In this document: piece by piece, positions 38,701-45,873 of the stretch | How the letters are laid out: each line of letters opens with the position of its first letter | Numbering within the stretch: the first letter of the stretch is position 1 | Origin: an uncultured Alphaproteobacteria bacterium | Lineage (GTDB): Bacteria; Pseudomonadota; Alphaproteobacteria; Geminicoccales; Geminicoccaceae | Assembly: GCA_937926445.1 (NCBI GenBank) | Contig: CALBAK010000019.1 | Location: forward strand, 1-49,989 | Length of the DNA: 49,989 bases | Reading direction: 5' to 3' | Translations under genes and position numbers: made by a program | The notes under the pieces: generated by a model | Told to the model about the DNA's origin: nothing | Databases searched by the model: none | What the model saw: only the letters and a program-made list of their open reading frames with translations

Positions 38701-39381
38701 GTGCGGCTGCTCGCCTTCCTGCCGCCGCCTCCGCGGCGGGCGAGCGGGATCGAGCCGGCCGCCGCTCGCCCGGCCACGGAGGCCACGGTGTCGGATCCCG
38801 GACCGCCGGCGACCGTGCTGCCGCCGCCCCCGGCGCTCCTCGCCGGCGAACTCGAGCCCGGCTCGGCCCGGCCGCTCGACGGACTGCCGCTCCTCCAGCC
38901 GCTCCCGACCCTCGAAGTGACGAGTCCGTTCGGACCGCGGCCGAGCCCCTTCACCGGCCTGCCGAGCCGGCACGAAGGGATCGATCTGCGGGCGGCACCC
39001 GGCAGCCTCGTTCGGGCCGCGGGCGGGGGGCTCGTGGTCAAGGCGGGCAGGGACGGGCCCTTCGGCCTGCTGGTCGAGATCGACCATGGCGGCGGCCTCG
39101 CGACGCGCTACGCCCATCTCTCCCGGATCCTGGTCCGGCGGGGGGAGCGGGTGGTGGCGGGTCGCCCGATCGGACGGGTCGGCAGCACCGGTCGCAGCAC
39201 CGGCCCGCATCTCCACTACGAACTCAGGGTCGCGGGCGAGCCCGTCGACCCGCTCCGCCTGCTCGAGGCCGGCCGGCTCCTGGCACTCGCCCGTGGCGGT
39301 CCCGCCCCTGGGCTTGACGACCGTCCGTCTCGGGCAAATGGTCCTATAGGTCTCGGCGGCGAGCCGGAACCCCCGCTGTGA
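38701..39381 (+). CDS. M23 family metallopeptidase
   Basis: Encodes at least 226 residues. The C-terminal half is a complete LytM/M23 zinc peptidase domain: PLPTLEVTSPFGPRP, then zinc ligands His and Asp in RHEGIDLRAAPG and the HxH of PHLHYELRV. It should cut peptidoglycan peptides in the periplasm. GTG 38701 is the first conventional in-frame start, but the frame stays open back to 38471. The segment SPSLPLLAGSVLLCAALLHA just upstream looks like a signal anchor, so translation probably starts earlier. ATC at 38536-38538 sits 7 bases after GGAGG and could be an unusual start. The 3' end overlaps the YeeE gene by 4 bases. Confidence 0.8.
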   Translation: MRLLAFLPPPPRRASGIEPAAARPATEATVSDPGPPATVLPPPPALLAGELEPGSARPLDGLPLLQPLPTLEVTSPFGPRPSPFTGLPSRHEGIDLRAAPGSLVRAAGGGLVVKAGRDGPFGLLVEIDHGGGLATRYAHLSRILVRRGERVVAGRPIGRVGSTGRSTGPHLHYELRVAGEPVDPLRLLEAGRLLALARGGPAPGLDDRPSRANGPIGLGGEPEPPL

Positions 39382-40544
39382 TTCCCGAACTCGACCCGGA
39401 CCTCGTGCTGCTTCTCGGCGGCCTCGTGCTCGGCTTCGCTTTCGGCGCGCTCGTCCAGGCCCGCCATTTCTGCATCATGGGTGCGATCGCCGATCTCGTC
39501 CTGTTCGCGAGCGCGCGGCGGCTTCGGGTCTGGCTGCTCGCGATCGCGATCGCGCTCTTCGGCACCCAGCTCGCCGCCGCCGGGGGCCTCGTGCCGCTCG
39601 CCGAGAGCGGCTATCTCGCCCCGACCCTCGCCTTCGGCCCGGTGCTCGTGGGCGGGCTGATGTTCGGCTTCGGGATGGTGCTCACGGGCGGCTGCGCCAG
39701 CCGCTCGCTGGTCCGGGCCGCCGCCGGCAGCCTCAAATCGCTCGTTGTGCTCCTCGTCATGGGGCTCGCCGCCTGGACCGCCCAGCTCGGCGCGCTCGCC
39801 CCGGCGCACCGGGCCCTGCGCGAGCTCGCGAGCCTGCCGCTCGACGACGTCGCGGAAGCCCAGGCGCTCTGGCGGCCGCTTGCGGCTCTCGGGCTCGAGC
39901 CCGAGGCGGCGCGGCTGCTCGCCACGCTGCTCGCGGTCGGGGTGCTCCTCGCCTTCGTCCTCGCGGATCCGCGCTTGCGGCGGGCCCCGGCGGATCTCCT
40001 GACCGGAGCTTTCCTCGGCCTGCTCGTGGTGTCGGGCTGGCTCCTGACGGGAGTGCTCGCCGCCGACCCGTTCGAACCCGCCGCACCCGCCTCGCTCAGC
40101 TACGTCGCACCGGTGGGACAGGCGCTCATGCTCGTGACCACGGGTGCGGGCGATGCGGTGCTCGGCCCGGCGCTCGTCCTCGGCACGCTCCTCGGCGCCG
40201 CGGCCGCGGCCCCCGTCGCCGGCGGCTTCCGCCTCGAGGGTTTCGCCTCGAGCGGGGAACTCGCCCGCCATCTCGTGGGGGCCGCCCTCATGGGTGCCGG
40301 CGGGGTCGTGGCGATGGGTTGCACGGTCGGCCAGGGCCTGACCGGGCTCTCGACGCTCGGTGCGAGCTCGCTGCTCGCCACCCTTTCGATCGTCGCCGGG
40401 GCCGCCTGGGCACTGCGCTGGCTCGAGACCGGCCGGCTGTTGCCCTCGCCGCTCCGGTCGTTCGCGGGTCCGTCCGGCCGCTCGACCGGGGCGTCGACCG
40501 GTGCGACCCCCTGGCGCGAGGCGACACCCGGCGATATCAGATGA
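39378..40544 (+). CDS. YeeE/YedE family sulfur-compound transporter
   Basis: Encodes 388 residues with about nine predicted helices in two pseudo-repeated halves. Conserved cysteines known from thiosulfate carriers of this family (TsuA/YeeE) are present: Cys32 in RHFCIMGA, Cys106 in TGGCASRSLV, and Cys315 in AMGCTVGQGLTG. These pass the sulfur ion along the pore in the characterised relative. Start GTG 39378 overlaps the M23 stop (GTGA). It is followed 58 bases later by an ArsR regulator with the two-cysteine signature of persulfide sensors. Import of thiosulfate or another sulfane-sulfur compound is the likely role. Confidence 0.88.
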   Translation: MIPELDPDLVLLLGGLVLGFAFGALVQARHFCIMGAIADLVLFASARRLRVWLLAIAIALFGTQLAAAGGLVPLAESGYLAPTLAFGPVLVGGLMFGFGMVLTGGCASRSLVRAAAGSLKSLVVLLVMGLAAWTAQLGALAPAHRALRELASLPLDDVAEAQALWRPLAALGLEPEAARLLATLLAVGVLLAFVLADPRLRRAPADLLTGAFLGLLVVSGWLLTGVLAADPFEPAAPASLSYVAPVGQALMLVTTGAGDAVLGPALVLGTLLGAAAAAPVAGGFRLEGFASSGELARHLVGAALMGAGGVVAMGCTVGQGLTGLSTLGASSLLATLSIVAGAAWALRWLETGRLLPSPLRSFAGPSGRSTGASTGATPWREATPGDIR

Positions 40545-40602
40545 GCGCGGCGCGGACGGGCGGGGTCGCGCCGGACGTCGCCACTGGCGGCGGGGAGGGA
40601 AG

Positions 40603-40965
40603 ATGGACCTCGCAAAGCTGCAGGCAAGCGCCAAGAGCGCGAGCAGGCTCCTCAAGGCGCTCGGCAACGAGCGCCGGTTGCTGATCCTCTGCCGGCTCGT
40701 CGACGAGGAGCGCTCGGTAGGCGAGCTCGTGAAAGCCGTCGGCCTCAGCCAGTCGGCGCTCTCGCAGCACCTCGCCAGGCTCCGGCGCGACGGCATCGTG
40801 CGTACCCGGCGCGAGGCCCAGACGATCTGGTACACGATCGCCTCGCCCGAGGCCCGCGAGGTGCTGGCCACGCTCTACGAGCTCTATTGCGGCGCGTCCC
40901 CCGGGCGCGGAGCAGCGGCCGCCGAGGCCGGCGACGGGTCGGTGCGAGCGGAGGTCTGCGCCTGA
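40603..40965 (+). CDS. ArsR family regulator, SqrR/BigR-like persulfide sensor candidate
   Basis: Encodes 120 residues with a winged helix: RSVGELVKAVGLSQSALSQH is the recognition helix-turn-helix and GIVRTRREAQTIWYTI the wing. Cys30 (LLILCRL) and Cys96 (YELYCG) occupy the positions of the dithiol pair that forms a tetrasulfide bridge in SqrR/BigR repressors of sulfide and persulfide response. ATG 40603 is preceded by GGAGG at 4 bases. Lying inside a sulfur-transport gene run, it probably represses that operon until sulfane sulfur is present (inference). Its stop overlaps the start of the TIGR02186 gene. Confidence 0.88.
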   Translation: MDLAKLQASAKSASRLLKALGNERRLLILCRLVDEERSVGELVKAVGLSQSALSQHLARLRRDGIVRTRREAQTIWYTIASPEAREVLATLYELYCGASPGRGAAAAEAGDGSVRAEVCA

Positions 40966-41762
40966 GCGGCCACGAGGCGTCGCGGACGGCGCGGGTCGGC
41001 CGCGCGTTCGGCCGGCGCGCGTGGTTCGTTCCGCTGTTCCTGCTCTGCCTCCTGCCGTCGGCCCGGCCGGCTTTCGCGGTCGGGCTCGTGGCCGATCTCT
41101 CGCACCGTCTGATCGCCATCACGACCGCCTTCGCCGGTACCGAGGTCCTGCTGTTCGGCGCCCTCGAGGAGCCCGGCAGCGAGGTCGTGGTGCTCGTCAA
41201 GGGGCCGCTCGGCGAGCAGGTGGTGCGTCGCAAGAGCCGGGTCGGGCCGATCTGGCTCAACACCCGCGAGGTCGCCTTCAAAGGGACGCCCGCCTATCTG
41301 GCGCTCGCCGCGAGCCGGCCGCTCGAGCAGCTCGTGCCGCCCGCCGAGCGCGCCCGCTACCAGCTCGGCGCCGAGCATCTCCCGCTCGAGCCGATCGGCG
41401 CCTCCGGCTTGGGCGAGCGCGAGCTCGCCGAGTTCCGCGCGGCACTCCTGCGCAACAAGGCGCGGCAAGGCCTCTGGGCCGCTGATCTCGGCAAGGTCAG
41501 TTTCCTCGGAGACCGGCTGTTCCGGACGACCCTCGCTTTCCCGGCCAACGTCCCGCCCGGCACCTACCAGGTTCAGGTGCTCGAGGTGCGCGACGGGGTG
41601 GTGACGAGCGCGCAATCGAGCGCGCTCGCCATCTCCAAGGTCGGGCTCGAGGCCGACCTCTACAATTTCGCCCGCCAGCAGCCCGCCCTCTACGGCCTCG
41701 CGGCGATCGCGATCGCGCTCGCCGCCGGCTGGGGGGCGAGCCTCGTCTTCGAGCGGCGCTGA
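40962..41762 (+). CDS. TIGR02186 family protein, single C-terminal membrane anchor
   Basis: Encodes about 266 residues. A signal peptide (WFVPLFLLCLLPSARPAFA) is followed by GLVADLSHRLIAITTAFAGT, VVLVKGPLGEQVVRRKSRVG and PANVPPGTYQVQVLEVRDG. A final helix (ALYGLAAIAIALAAGWGASL) ends the protein. This matches the TIGR02186 family of alphaproteobacteria, function unknown, often encoded near sulfite exporter or sulfur genes. No ATG, GTG or TTG was found at a suitable place. CTG 40962 overlaps the ArsR stop (CTGA) and sits 7 bases after GGAGG, so a CTG start is proposed. A periplasmic domain tethered to the inner membrane is expected. Confidence 0.8.
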   Translation: MSGHEASRTARVGRAFGRRAWFVPLFLLCLLPSARPAFAVGLVADLSHRLIAITTAFAGTEVLLFGALEEPGSEVVVLVKGPLGEQVVRRKSRVGPIWLNTREVAFKGTPAYLALAASRPLEQLVPPAERARYQLGAEHLPLEPIGASGLGERELAEFRAALLRNKARQGLWAADLGKVSFLGDRLFRTTLAFPANVPPGTYQVQVLEVRDGVVTSAQSSALAISKVGLEADLYNFARQQPALYGLAAIAIALAAGWGASLVFERR

Positions 41763-42293
41763 ATGGTGGCGACCCCGGCCGGCGGCATGGACGAGGAGCC
41801 CGCGACGGCGCGGCGGGGGAGCGCCGAGGAGCGGCAGGAGCGGGTTTTCCTCGTGCTCGTCGACGACAGCGAGGAGATGGCCAACGCGCTGCGCTTCGCC
41901 TGTCGCCGAGCGCAGCACACCCACGGCCGAGTGGCGCTCCTCTACGTGATCGAGCCGATCGAGTTCCGGGACTGGCTCGGCGTCGGGCGGATCATGGAGG
42001 AGGACGCCCGCGCCGCCGCCGAGCAACGCCTGCAATCGCTCGCCGCCCGGGTCTTCGAGCAGACCGGGACGATGCCGGCGGTCCACATCCGCGAGGGCTC
42101 GCGCGCCGAAGAGCTCGTCAAGCTCGTGAACGAAGACCGGTCGATTTCGCTCGTCGTGCTCGGCACCGCCTCGGGCTCGAGCAATCCGGGACCGGTGGTC
42201 TCCTATCTGCTCGCCAATCTCCGGCGGCTGCCGATCCCGGTCACGCTCGTACCGGGCGAGCTCACCCCCGAGCAGATCGACCGGGTCACCTGA
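41763..42293 (+). CDS. Universal stress protein (UspA) family
   Basis: Encodes 176 residues, one Usp domain. VFLVLVDDSEEMANALRFAC near residue 28 is the first strand and helix, LLYVIEPIEFRDWLGVG follows, and LVVLGTASGSSNPGPVVSYL near residue 132 carries a G-x2-G-x-pattern variant of the ATP-binding loop. The first 25 residues are polar, and ATG at the ninth codon is an alternative start. Its ATG directly follows the TGA of the TIGR02186 gene, so it belongs to the same operon. Usp proteins act in stress survival; its link to sulfur handling here is inferred from position only. Confidence 0.88.
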   Translation: MVATPAGGMDEEPATARRGSAEERQERVFLVLVDDSEEMANALRFACRRAQHTHGRVALLYVIEPIEFRDWLGVGRIMEEDARAAAEQRLQSLAARVFEQTGTMPAVHIREGSRAEELVKLVNEDRSISLVVLGTASGSSNPGPVVSYLLANLRRLPIPVTLVPGELTPEQIDRVT

Positions 42294-42315
42294 GACCGAG
42301 GGACGCCGCCGAGGC

Positions 42316-43188
42316 TCAGCTCTCCCGACCGTCGAGGCTCAGGAGCGGGACGTAGAGGTCGGGCCGTCGGTCGCGGAACAGGCCCCAGGCGGCGCGGGCG
42401 AGTGCCAGCCGATCGAGATCGTACTCGGCGAGCACGAGCCCCTCTTCGCCAGCGCCGCGCTGGTCGAGCATCGCGCCGGTGCCGTCGGTGGCGAAGGAGC
42501 CGCCGTAGAAGGTGATGCTGCAGCTCCGGCCGACCTCCGTGCCGATGCGGTTGGCGGCCACCACCGGCACCATGTTGGCGGCGGCGTGGCCCTGCATGAC
42601 GCGCTGCCAATGGCCGCGGCTGTCGAGCGTGGGGTCCTGCGGCTCGGAGCCGATCGCGGTCGGGTAGAGCAAGAGCTCCGCACCCATCAGAACCATGATC
42701 CGCGCGGCTTCCGGGAACCACTGGTCCCAGCAGATGCCGACCCCGATATTGCCGACCCGGGTCTGCCAGACGCGGAAGCCCGTGTCGCCGGGGTTGAAGT
42801 AGAACTTTTCTTGATAGCCCGGTCCGTCCGGGATGTGGCTCTTGCGGTAGACCCCGAGCACGCGCCCGTCGGCGTCGATCATGGCGAGCGCGTTGAAATG
42901 GGCCTGGTTGGCGCGCTCGAAGAAGCTCACCGGCAGGACCACGCCGAGTTCGGCCGCGAGCCGGCTCATGCGGGCCAAGAGCGGGTGGCCTTCGACCGGC
43001 GCCGCGAGCGCGAAATGGGCCGGGTCCTGGTCTTTGCAGAAATAGGGGACGGTGAAGAGCTCGGGCAGGAGCACGAGGCGAGCGCCCCTGCTCGCCGCCT
43101 CGCGCACCATCGCTTCCGCGCGCGCCACGTTGGCGTCGCGCTCCGGGCCGACCGCGAGCTGGACGCCGGCCACCGTGATCCGCCGCAT
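42316..43188 (-). CDS. aguB: Carbon-nitrogen hydrolase (N-carbamoylputrescine amidase-like)
   Basis: Encodes 290 residues of the nitrilase superfamily. The catalytic triad is Glu43 (LLPELF), Lys116 (YRKSHIPDGPGY) and Cys153 (GVGICWDQWFPEAAR). DGPGYQEKFYFNPGDTGF and PTAIGSEPQDPTLDSRGHW are close to plant and bacterial N-carbamoylputrescine amidases (AguB), which release putrescine, CO2 and ammonia. No agmatine deiminase gene (aguA) is adjacent in this window, so the symbol is by similarity. ATG 43188 is chosen because GGAGG precedes it closely. It converges with the Usp gene. Confidence 0.87.
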   Translation of the reverse strand: MRRITVAGVQLAVGPERDANVARAEAMVREAASRGARLVLLPELFTVPYFCKDQDPAHFALAAPVEGHPLLARMSRLAAELGVVLPVSFFERANQAHFNALAMIDADGRVLGVYRKSHIPDGPGYQEKFYFNPGDTGFRVWQTRVGNIGVGICWDQWFPEAARIMVLMGAELLLYPTAIGSEPQDPTLDSRGHWQRVMQGHAAANMVPVVAANRIGTEVGRSCSITFYGGSFATDGTGAMLDQRGAGEEGLVLAEYDLDRLALARAAWGLFRDRRPDLYVPLLSLDGRES

Positions 43189-43266
43189 CGGCCTCCGCCC
43201 TCCACGATCGCACCCGCCGGATGCCGTACCCACTGCTCGCCTGTCAGGCGCAAAACCGAGCCACGG

Positions 43267-43875
43267 TCAAGCCTCGGGCTTGCGGGCGAGCCCGAGATAG
43301 GTCCAGGCGGCGAGGCGGGGCCCCGGCATCAGTCGGCCGGTCGCGAGCCGCTCGATCCGAAATCCGGCCGCCGCGAGGGCGGCGGCGACAGGTCTGTCGA
43401 GTTGGCAACCGCCCGAAAGCCGCCGCCAGAACGGGGTGAGACGGTGCTGCCAGCGCGCCACCGCCGGATCCGGGCAGAGCCCGTGCTCGACGAACCACCA
43501 GGGTGCTCCGGGGCGAAGGACCCGGCGGACTTCGCCGAGCGCCCGCGGCAGATCGGGGATCGAGCAGAGGCACCAGGTGGAGACCGCGCCCTCGAGACTC
43601 GTATCGGGAAAGGGCAGGGCCTCGGCGGAAGCGGCGACCAGACGCACTTGTGCACGGGCGAGGGCGGCCCGCCGGCGGGCCCGCGCGAGATGGCCGCGAT
43701 CGGGGTCGATGGCCAGGACCTCGGCCCCCGGGCCATAGAGCGGCAGGTTGCGGCCGGTGCCGACGCCGAGCTCGAGGACGCGACCGCGGACCTCGGCGAG
43801 CGTGCGCGTCCGGAGCCGGCCCAGGGCCGGATGGCCCATGACGAGGTCGAGAAGGAGGCTGGCGAGAAGGCTCAA
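43267..43875 (-). CDS. Class I SAM-dependent methyltransferase
   Basis: Encodes about 202 residues. Motif I, binding S-adenosylmethionine, is GRVLELGVGTGRNLPLYGPG near residue 32; AIDPDRGHLARARRRAAL carries the acidic residue of motif II. STWCLCSIPDLPRALGEVRR is the Ubie/Coq5-like post-motif. TTG 43875, with GGAG 6 bases upstream, is preferred because the sequence before the first ATG (LSLLASLLLDLVMGHPALG) matches the usual family start. The substrate is unknown. It is divergent from the protease-like gene at 43997. Confidence 0.8.
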   Translation of the reverse strand: MSLLASLLLDLVMGHPALGRLRTRTLAEVRGRVLELGVGTGRNLPLYGPGAEVLAIDPDRGHLARARRRAALARAQVRLVAASAEALPFPDTSLEGAVSTWCLCSIPDLPRALGEVRRVLRPGAPWWFVEHGLCPDPAVARWQHRLTPFWRRLSGGCQLDRPVAAALAAAGFRIERLATGRLMPGPRLAAWTYLGLARKPEA

Positions 43876-43925
43876 GACACTCTCCGGGTGCGGCTGCCGA
43901 CGGCCGATGCCGGCGGCGAGCGACG

Positions 43926-43934
43926 TGCTATATT
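43926..43934 (+). promoter_or_regulatory. Extended -10 promoter candidate for the protease-like gene
   Basis: TGCTATATT contains a TG extension one base before TATATT, five of six matches to TATAAT, in otherwise very GC-rich DNA 63 bases before ATG 43997. No good -35 hexamer is found 16-18 bases upstream, which is tolerated by extended -10 promoters. Confidence 0.45.
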
Positions 43935-43996
43935 TTCGCTTGTCCGGGGGGCCCTTGGAACCGGTCGCGGCGCCGCCCCGGCAGGGAAGGCACGCC

Positions 43997-45004
43997 ATGG
44001 CGCGGATCCTCGCGCGTCGACCCGTGCTGGGTGGGATCGGCGCAGTTTCCGGGCTCGGGCTCCTGACACTCGCGCCGCGGCGAGCGGCTAGTACTGGGCC
44101 GCGCGAGACCGCCCGCGCGGTCGTGGGCCTGCGTACCGAGGCCGCCCCCGAGGCCAGGAGCGCCGCCACTCTCGGCCGCGAGCGGGTGGGATCGGGTCTG
44201 CTGATCGATGCCGCCGGGCTCGTCCTCACGATCGGCTATCTCGTCCTCGAGGCGAGCGGCGTCGAGATCCACGGCGAGGGTCGAGTGGTGCCGGGGGAAG
44301 TCGTGGCCTACGATGGGGTGTCCGGCTTCGGCCTCGTGCGCGCGCTCGGGCCCCTGGGCCGAGCGCCGGCGCCGCTCGGTCGCGCCCGCGATCTGGCGAT
44401 CGGCAGCCCGCTCTTCGTGTTGAGCCGGGTGGGCGGGCTCGACGGCCGCCCGGTCACGCTCGTCGACCGCCGCGAGTTCGCCGGATATTGGGAGTATCTG
44501 CTCGACGAAGCGCTGTTCACGAGCCCGGCCTTCGAGACCTTCGGCGGTGCGGTCTTGATCGACGCCGGCGGTGCCGTGGTCGGGATCGGCTCGCTCTTCG
44601 TCGCCGATGCGGCGGGCAAGGGCGTACAGTCGCCGGGCAACATGTTCGTGCCGATCGATCTCTTGGGCCCGATCCTGGCCGATCTGTTGGCCTACGGCCG
44701 TCGCCGGGAACCGGCCCGGCCCTGGCTCGGGCTCACGCTGCGGGAGGAGAACGGGGCCGTGCGGGTGCTGCGCGTGGCCGAGGACGGCCCGGCGGCGCGT
44801 GCCAGCGTGCGGCCCGGCGAGCTCGTCCTGGCGCTGGCGGGCGAGCGGGTGCGCTCGCTCGCCGCCTTCTACCGAAAGCTCTGGGGTCTCGGGGCGGCCG
44901 GGGTGGCCGTGCCGCTCGAGTTGCACGCCGGCGGCGCGATCCGGCGGGTCACGGTGACCTCGATCGACCGCGACCGCTGGCTGCGGTGGCGGCCGAGCTT
45001 CTGA
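43997..45004 (+). CDS. HtrA/trypsin-like protein with PDZ domain and degenerate active site
   Basis: Encodes 335 residues. A Tat-like or Sec signal (ARRPVLGGIGAVSGLGLLTL) leads to a chymotrypsin-fold core at about 60-230 and a PDZ domain at about 241-325 (RPWLGLTLREENGAVRVLRV, VRPGELVLALAGERV). The core keeps the shape of HtrA (GSGLLIDAAGLVLT, GGAVVGIGSL), but by alignment the triad is lost. The LTNxH His is Tyr81, the DLAL Asp is Phe111, and the GNSGG Ser is Phe182 (ETFGGAV). It is therefore probably a non-catalytic, periplasmic binding or chaperone-like pseudoprotease. ATG 43997 follows GGGAAGG. Confidence 0.8.
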   Translation: MARILARRPVLGGIGAVSGLGLLTLAPRRAASTGPRETARAVVGLRTEAAPEARSAATLGRERVGSGLLIDAAGLVLTIGYLVLEASGVEIHGEGRVVPGEVVAYDGVSGFGLVRALGPLGRAPAPLGRARDLAIGSPLFVLSRVGGLDGRPVTLVDRREFAGYWEYLLDEALFTSPAFETFGGAVLIDAGGAVVGIGSLFVADAAGKGVQSPGNMFVPIDLLGPILADLLAYGRRREPARPWLGLTLREENGAVRVLRVAEDGPAARASVRPGELVLALAGERVRSLAAFYRKLWGLGAAGVAVPLELHAGGAIRRVTVTSIDRDRWLRWRPSF

Positions 45005-45022
45005 GCGGAGACGGCTCCGGCT

Positions 45023-45051
45023 TTGACAGACTGCAGGGGACGGGCGATTAG
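45023..45051 (+). promoter_or_regulatory. Sigma-70-like promoter candidate for the Rap1a-like gene
   Basis: A perfect TTGACA at 45023-45028 and GATTAG at 45046-45051 are separated by exactly 17 bases and lie 33 bases before ATG 45084. The -10 element matches TATAAT in only three of six positions, so strength is doubtful. Confidence 0.4.
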
Positions 45052-45083
45052 GGGATCGCCGGGGTCGGCAACGGAGAGCTGCG

Positions 45084-45491
45084 ATGTTCCGAGCGATGCT
45101 CTATTCGGCGTTGTTGCTCGTGGCGGCGAGCGAGGTACGGGCGCAGCCCGCCGATCCGAAACTCGAGACCACCCGAGCGCTCCTCGAACTCTGCTCGGCC
45201 GAGCCCGGCTCGCCGCGCTACGGCGTCCGGCTGAGCTACTGCGAAGGCTTTATCGCCGGCACGGGTCTGCTCTACGAGAAGCTGGTCGACGCCGGGGCGA
45301 TCAAGCCCTGGGCTTGTGCGCCCTCGGCGCCGAGCGCGGAGCAGATCCGCGCCGCGTTCGTAACCTGGGCGAAAGCCAATCCGCGTTATCTCGACGAGCC
45401 GCCGGTCGACGGTTTCTGGCGGGCGATGGCAGCCACCTGGCCCTGCCCCGAGCAACCGGCGAAGGCCGGTAGCACGCGCAAGAAGTTCTGA
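45084..45491 (+). CDS. Rap1a/Tai immunity-like periplasmic protein
   Basis: Encodes 135 residues. A signal peptide of about 20 residues precedes a small helical domain with four cysteines (37, 53, 78, 121) in ELC, SYCEGFIAGTG, KPWACAPSA and TWPCPEQ. The spacing C-x15-CxG(Y/F)IxG, C-P-like, and terminal WPC fits the Rap1a/Tai family. Founders of that family are immunity proteins against type VI peptidoglycan amidases; many members occur without T6SS and have no known role. No amidase effector or T6SS gene is in the window. ATG 45084 has GGAGAG 5-6 bases upstream. A small glycine-zipper gene follows 14 bases later. Confidence 0.75.
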   Translation: MFRAMLYSALLLVAASEVRAQPADPKLETTRALLELCSAEPGSPRYGVRLSYCEGFIAGTGLLYEKLVDAGAIKPWACAPSAPSAEQIRAAFVTWAKANPRYLDEPPVDGFWRAMAATWPCPEQPAKAGSTRKKF

Positions 45492-45505
45492 ACCGGGAGC
45501 GATCG

Positions 45506-45745
45506 ATGACCCTGCCTACCAGACTCCCCGCCACGCTCGCGGCGATCGCGGCATTGGCGTTGCTCACCGGCTGCGAGGTCAACCGGAAGACCGGCGAGCG
45601 CACGCTCACCGGTGCCGCGGTCGGGGCCGCGGGCGGTGCCGCCGTCGGCCTCATCACGGGTGGCTTCGTCGCCAAGACGCTGACCGGTGCGGCGGCCGGT
45701 GCCGCCGGCGGCTTCGTCTACGACCAGATCCAGAAGAACAAATAG
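45506..45745 (+). CDS. Glycine-zipper small lipoprotein
   Basis: Encodes 79 residues. The lipobox LLTGC puts the lipid-anchored cysteine at residue 23. The mature part contains GAAVGAAGGAAVGLITGG and TGAAAGAAGGFV, repeated GxxxG helices typical of glycine-zipper (YMGG/OmpA-like 2TM) domains that insert in membranes. Start ATG 45506 follows GGGAGC at 6 bases. It probably forms an operon with the Rap1a-like gene. Function unknown; such proteins are often envelope-stress induced. Confidence 0.8.
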   Translation: MTLPTRLPATLAAIAALALLTGCEVNRKTGERTLTGAAVGAAGGAAVGLITGGFVAKTLTGAAAGAAGGFVYDQIQKNK

Positions 45746-45802
45746 CGGCACGGCGGCGCGGAAGCGGAAGCGGGCGGGCCCGTTGCGGGGCCTTGCCGGC
45801 GC

Positions 45803-45818
45803 TGGCACGATCGTTGTT
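45803..45818 (+). promoter_or_regulatory. Sigma-54 (-24/-12) promoter-like site
   Basis: TGGCACGATCGTTGTT matches the RpoN consensus TGGCAC-N5-TTGCW with correct spacing of the GG and the -12 dinucleotide, except that the -12 GC is GT. It lies 55 bases before GTG 45874 of the BMP binding-protein gene. RpoN control would fit uptake of a nitrogen-containing nucleoside or purine (inference). Confidence 0.4.
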
Positions 45819-45873
45819 TGATCCCGGCGCGGCGCGCGGGAAAGCGCGCGAACCGAACGGGAGGACCGGGGCC

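Noticed and set aside
45084-45491. Type VI effector-immunity pair
   Set aside because: The Rap1a/Tai-like protein has no amidase effector, VgrG, Hcp or other T6SS gene beside it.
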